DNA from: G965240365 sp965240365
GTDB taxonomy: Bacteria; Pseudomonadota; Gammaproteobacteria; Eutrophobiales; Eutrophobiaceae
Length of the DNA stretch: 64,000 nt
Assembly (NCBI GenBank): GCA_965240365.1
Contig: OZ251218.1
Location: 3,534,001 to 3,598,000, forward strand
Reading direction: 5' to 3'
Of this stretch, positions 62,038-64,000 are shown piece by piece; position 1 is the stretch's first letter; every line of letters begins with the position of its first letter. A program made the position numbers and the translations under genes. The notes beneath the pieces were generated by a model. That model searched no databases, was not told the origin of the DNA, and saw nothing but the letters and a program-made list of their open reading frames with translations.

Positions 62038-63033
62038 TCAGTCGATCTCAAGCACGACCTTGCCCAGGGTGTGCCCCGCCTCAACCAGAGCATGGGCCGC
62101 CGCGGCGTCCTTGAGCGCAAAGGCGCGGCTGACTTTTATCTTCAATATCCGGCGGTCGATCAATGCCGCGCATTCTCGCAGGATCGCGGTTTGCCGGCGT
62201 TGTAAATCTTCCAGACCGGACAGCATGGGCGCGAGCGTCAGTTCCAGGCTGAAGCGCAGGTTTCTGGTCCTGGCCGCGCGCCAGTCCAGATCCTTATGCG
62301 GTATCAACAGACTCACCACATCGCCATAGTATTTGACCAGCGGGAAAAGCGTTTCAGTCTGCCGGCCGCCGACATTGTCCAAGGCCGCGTCAACGCCCTT
62401 GCCGTCGGTCCATTCCATAACGGCTTGATATACATCCTCTGCAAGATAATTAATGACCTGGTCCGCGCCCAGCGCCCTGACAAATTCAGCCTTTTCATCC
62501 GAACTGACCGTGGCGCAGACCCGCGCGCCGATATGCTTCGCCAGTTGAATTGCAACATGACCCACGCCGCCCGCGCCGGCGTTAATGAATAGACTCTGAC
62601 CGGCCTGCAAGCGGAGCCGCTCATACAGCGATTCCCAGGCCGTGAGCAGGACCACGGGGCCGGCCGCGGCGTGAATAAAATCAAGGCGCTCGGGTTTATG
62701 CACCAGAAAACGCGCATCGACCACGGCATACTCGGCATAATTGCCGTCTATGCCCTCGACCCCGCCATGAAAAAAGTAAACGGCGTCGCCCAGCTTGAAT
62801 GCCTCAACCCCGGCGCCCACCGCGTCGATCACACCGGCGCCGTCACAACCCAGGATCAGCGGAAATTGTTGCAGCGGATAGGCGCCGCCGCGCAGCTTGG
62901 TGTCAAGCGGATTCACCCCGGCGGCCTTGAGTTTGACCCTGACCCCGGTGGCCGAGGTGATCTCCGGGGTCCCGGTGTCCCGTAATTTAAGTTCGGCGGC
63001 GTCGAGATGCCGGTCAATTATGATGGCCTTCAT
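62038..63033 (-). CDS. NADPH:quinone reductase-like zinc-independent alcohol dehydrogenase family
   Basis: A 331-residue MDR-superfamily protein without the zinc ligands. GroES-like N-terminal part (AAGVNPLDTKLRGGAYP, LGCDGAGVIDAVGAG) and Rossmann motif GAGGVGHVAIQLAKHIGA, then VVSLLIPH and VSRAFALKDAAAAH. The zeta-crystallin type reduces quinones or enones with NADPH. Its ATG overlaps the trxB stop (TAATG). Substrate unknown. Confidence 0.88.
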   Translation of the reverse strand: MKAIIIDRHLDAAELKLRDTGTPEITSATGVRVKLKAAGVNPLDTKLRGGAYPLQQFPLILGCDGAGVIDAVGAGVEAFKLGDAVYFFHGGVEGIDGNYAEYAVVDARFLVHKPERLDFIHAAAGPVVLLTAWESLYERLRLQAGQSLFINAGAGGVGHVAIQLAKHIGARVCATVSSDEKAEFVRALGADQVINYLAEDVYQAVMEWTDGKGVDAALDNVGGRQTETLFPLVKYYGDVVSLLIPHKDLDWRAARTRNLRFSLELTLAPMLSGLEDLQRRQTAILRECAALIDRRILKIKVSRAFALKDAAAAHALVEAGHTLGKVVLEID

Positions 63034-63986
63034 TATTGGCGCTCGTCCAGATAAGTCTTGGCGTCCAGCGCGGCCATGCAGCCGCTGCCGGCCGAGGTAA
63101 TGGCCTGCCGATAAACGGGGTCGGCCACATCGCCGGCCGCGAACACGCCGGGGACGCCGGTCGCCGTGGCCTGACCCGCGGCCCCGCCCTGGGTAACGAT
63201 ATAGCCGCCCCTCATCTCAAGCTGGCCGGAAAATATCCGCGTATTGGGATCGTGCCCAATCGCAATAAAGACGCCTTTCAGGTCGATGCGGCTGATGGCG
63301 TGGTCCTCCGTGCTCTTGATGCGTATGCCGCTGACGCCGGCGGCGTCGCCCAGGACCTCGGCCAGGGTATGATTCCACCTGATCGCCACCTTGCCCTGCC
63401 GTTCTCTTTCGAATAATCGTTCCGCCAGAATATTCTCGGCCCGGAACCGGTCACGGCGGTGAATCACCGTCACCTTATTGGCGATATTGGACAGATACAA
63501 CGCCTCTTCAACGGCGGTATTGCCGCCGCCGATCACGGCCACATCGGCATTCCGATAAAAGAAACCGTCGCAGGTGGCGCAGGCCGAAACACCCTTGCCC
63601 AGAAATGCCTCTTCGGAGGGCAGGCCCAGATACCGGGCCGCCGAGCCGGTGGCGATGATCAGGGCGTCACAGGTATAAACCCCGCTGTCGCCCGTCAGCC
63701 GGAAGGGTTTTACGCCGAGTTCGGCCGTGTGGATATGGTCAGAGACAACCTCGCTGTCAAAGCGTCGCACATGCCCCAACATGCGTTGCATGAGTTCCGG
63801 GCCTTGCAGCCCCTCGGCGTCGCCGGGCCAGTTATCGACATCGGTCGTGGTGGTCAGTTGCCCGCCCTGTTGCAGGCCGGTGATGAGTAATGGGGAAAGA
63901 TTGGCCCTGGCCGCATACAATGCGGCCGTATAACCGGCGGGTCCCGAGCCCAGGATTAAAAGTTTAGTGTGACGTGGCTTGCTCAT
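63033..63986 (-). CDS. trxB: Thioredoxin-disulfide reductase
   Basis: A 317-residue flavoprotein that passes electrons from NADPH through FAD to thioredoxin. FAD motif LILGSGPAGYTAALYAARA at the N-terminus, redox-active CATC at about residue 138, NADPH motif VIGGGNTAVEEALYLS and the C-terminal FAD contact GVFAAGDVADPVYRQAITSAG are intact. Its start is 14 bases from the window edge; upstream context is not visible. Confidence 0.96.
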   Translation of the reverse strand: MSKPRHTKLLILGSGPAGYTAALYAARANLSPLLITGLQQGGQLTTTTDVDNWPGDAEGLQGPELMQRMLGHVRRFDSEVVSDHIHTAELGVKPFRLTGDSGVYTCDALIIATGSAARYLGLPSEEAFLGKGVSACATCDGFFYRNADVAVIGGGNTAVEEALYLSNIANKVTVIHRRDRFRAENILAERLFERERQGKVAIRWNHTLAEVLGDAAGVSGIRIKSTEDHAISRIDLKGVFIAIGHDPNTRIFSGQLEMRGGYIVTQGGAAGQATATGVPGVFAAGDVADPVYRQAITSAGSGCMAALDAKTYLDERQ

Positions 63987-64000
63987 TTGCTTATATGTAA

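Overview
The window reads as chromosomal DNA of a Gram-negative bacterium, most likely a gammaproteobacterium. This rests on gene order: miaB-phoH-ybeY-ybeX, yggS-proC-yggT, pilT-pilU, aat-bpt-infA, exbB-exbD-lpxK-trm112-kdsB, a DUF1820 gene and a PopT (DUF368) gene. hpnH and hpnB next to mlaC and mlaA suggest a hopanoid producer. I cannot name a species. No phage, plasmid, CRISPR array, rRNA or transposase gene was seen.

Layout. 0.1-2.9 kb: tRNA-Leu(UAA), a HAD hydrolase and glycerol kinase. 2.9-5.9 kb: type I secretion membrane-fusion protein and ABC exporter, the exporter frameshifted. 6.9-11.4 kb: a siderophore/iron cluster (DUF3325, PepSY reductase-like protein, frameshifted DUF3649, TonB-dependent receptor) whose receptor gene carries a 24-base G:C homopolymer just after the signal peptide. 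12.2-15.9 kb: tRNA modification and ribosome maturation operon. 16.6-21.8 kb: PopT, hemE, rhodanese, yggT-proC-yggS. 22.1-25.5 kb: three consecutive type IV pilus retraction ATPases. 26.1-28.4 kb: glycolate oxidase GlcE and GlcF. 28.5-32.9 kb: glycine-zipper lipoprotein, then mlaA, mlaC, hpnB, hpnH. 33.4 kb: dxs. 35.5-40.8 kb: FecA-like receptor with signalling domain plus its FecI/FecR pair, separated by a four-copy tandem repeat. 41-48 kb: nucleotidyltransferase, pgi, CBS protein, kinase with cyclic-nucleotide domain, several small membrane or enzyme genes. 48.8-51.7 kb: proton-channel pair and LPS genes. 52.1-55.8 kb: a very large Sel1-repeat protein. 56.5-60.4 kb: infA, bpt, aat and neighbours. 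61.1-64 kb: hydrolase, quinone reductase-like protein, trxB.

How the parts work together. Two TonB-dependent receptors are near-duplicates in the barrel. One (35.5 kb) has an STN domain and is probably wired to FecR/FecI; the other (9.1 kb) lacks STN and appears to be switched by slippage in its homopolymer, which in this sequence sits in an out-of-frame (OFF) length. DUF3649/PepSY/DUF3325 proteins probably act on the imported iron complex, and the ExbB/ExbD-type pair could supply energy. dxs supplies isoprenoid precursors and HpnH extends hopanoids; MlaC/MlaA handle outer-membrane lipid transport.

Almost every intergenic gap above 300 bases is filled by a modular family of short palindromic repeats: hairpins of the ATTCCC-N-GGGAAT type, an 83-base module C, and modules built round ACAGGATGTCCTGT. 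Two copies of this family are interrupted by other small elements: a 314-base element with 8-base target duplications and GGCT ends, and a 177-base element made of five consecutive hairpins.
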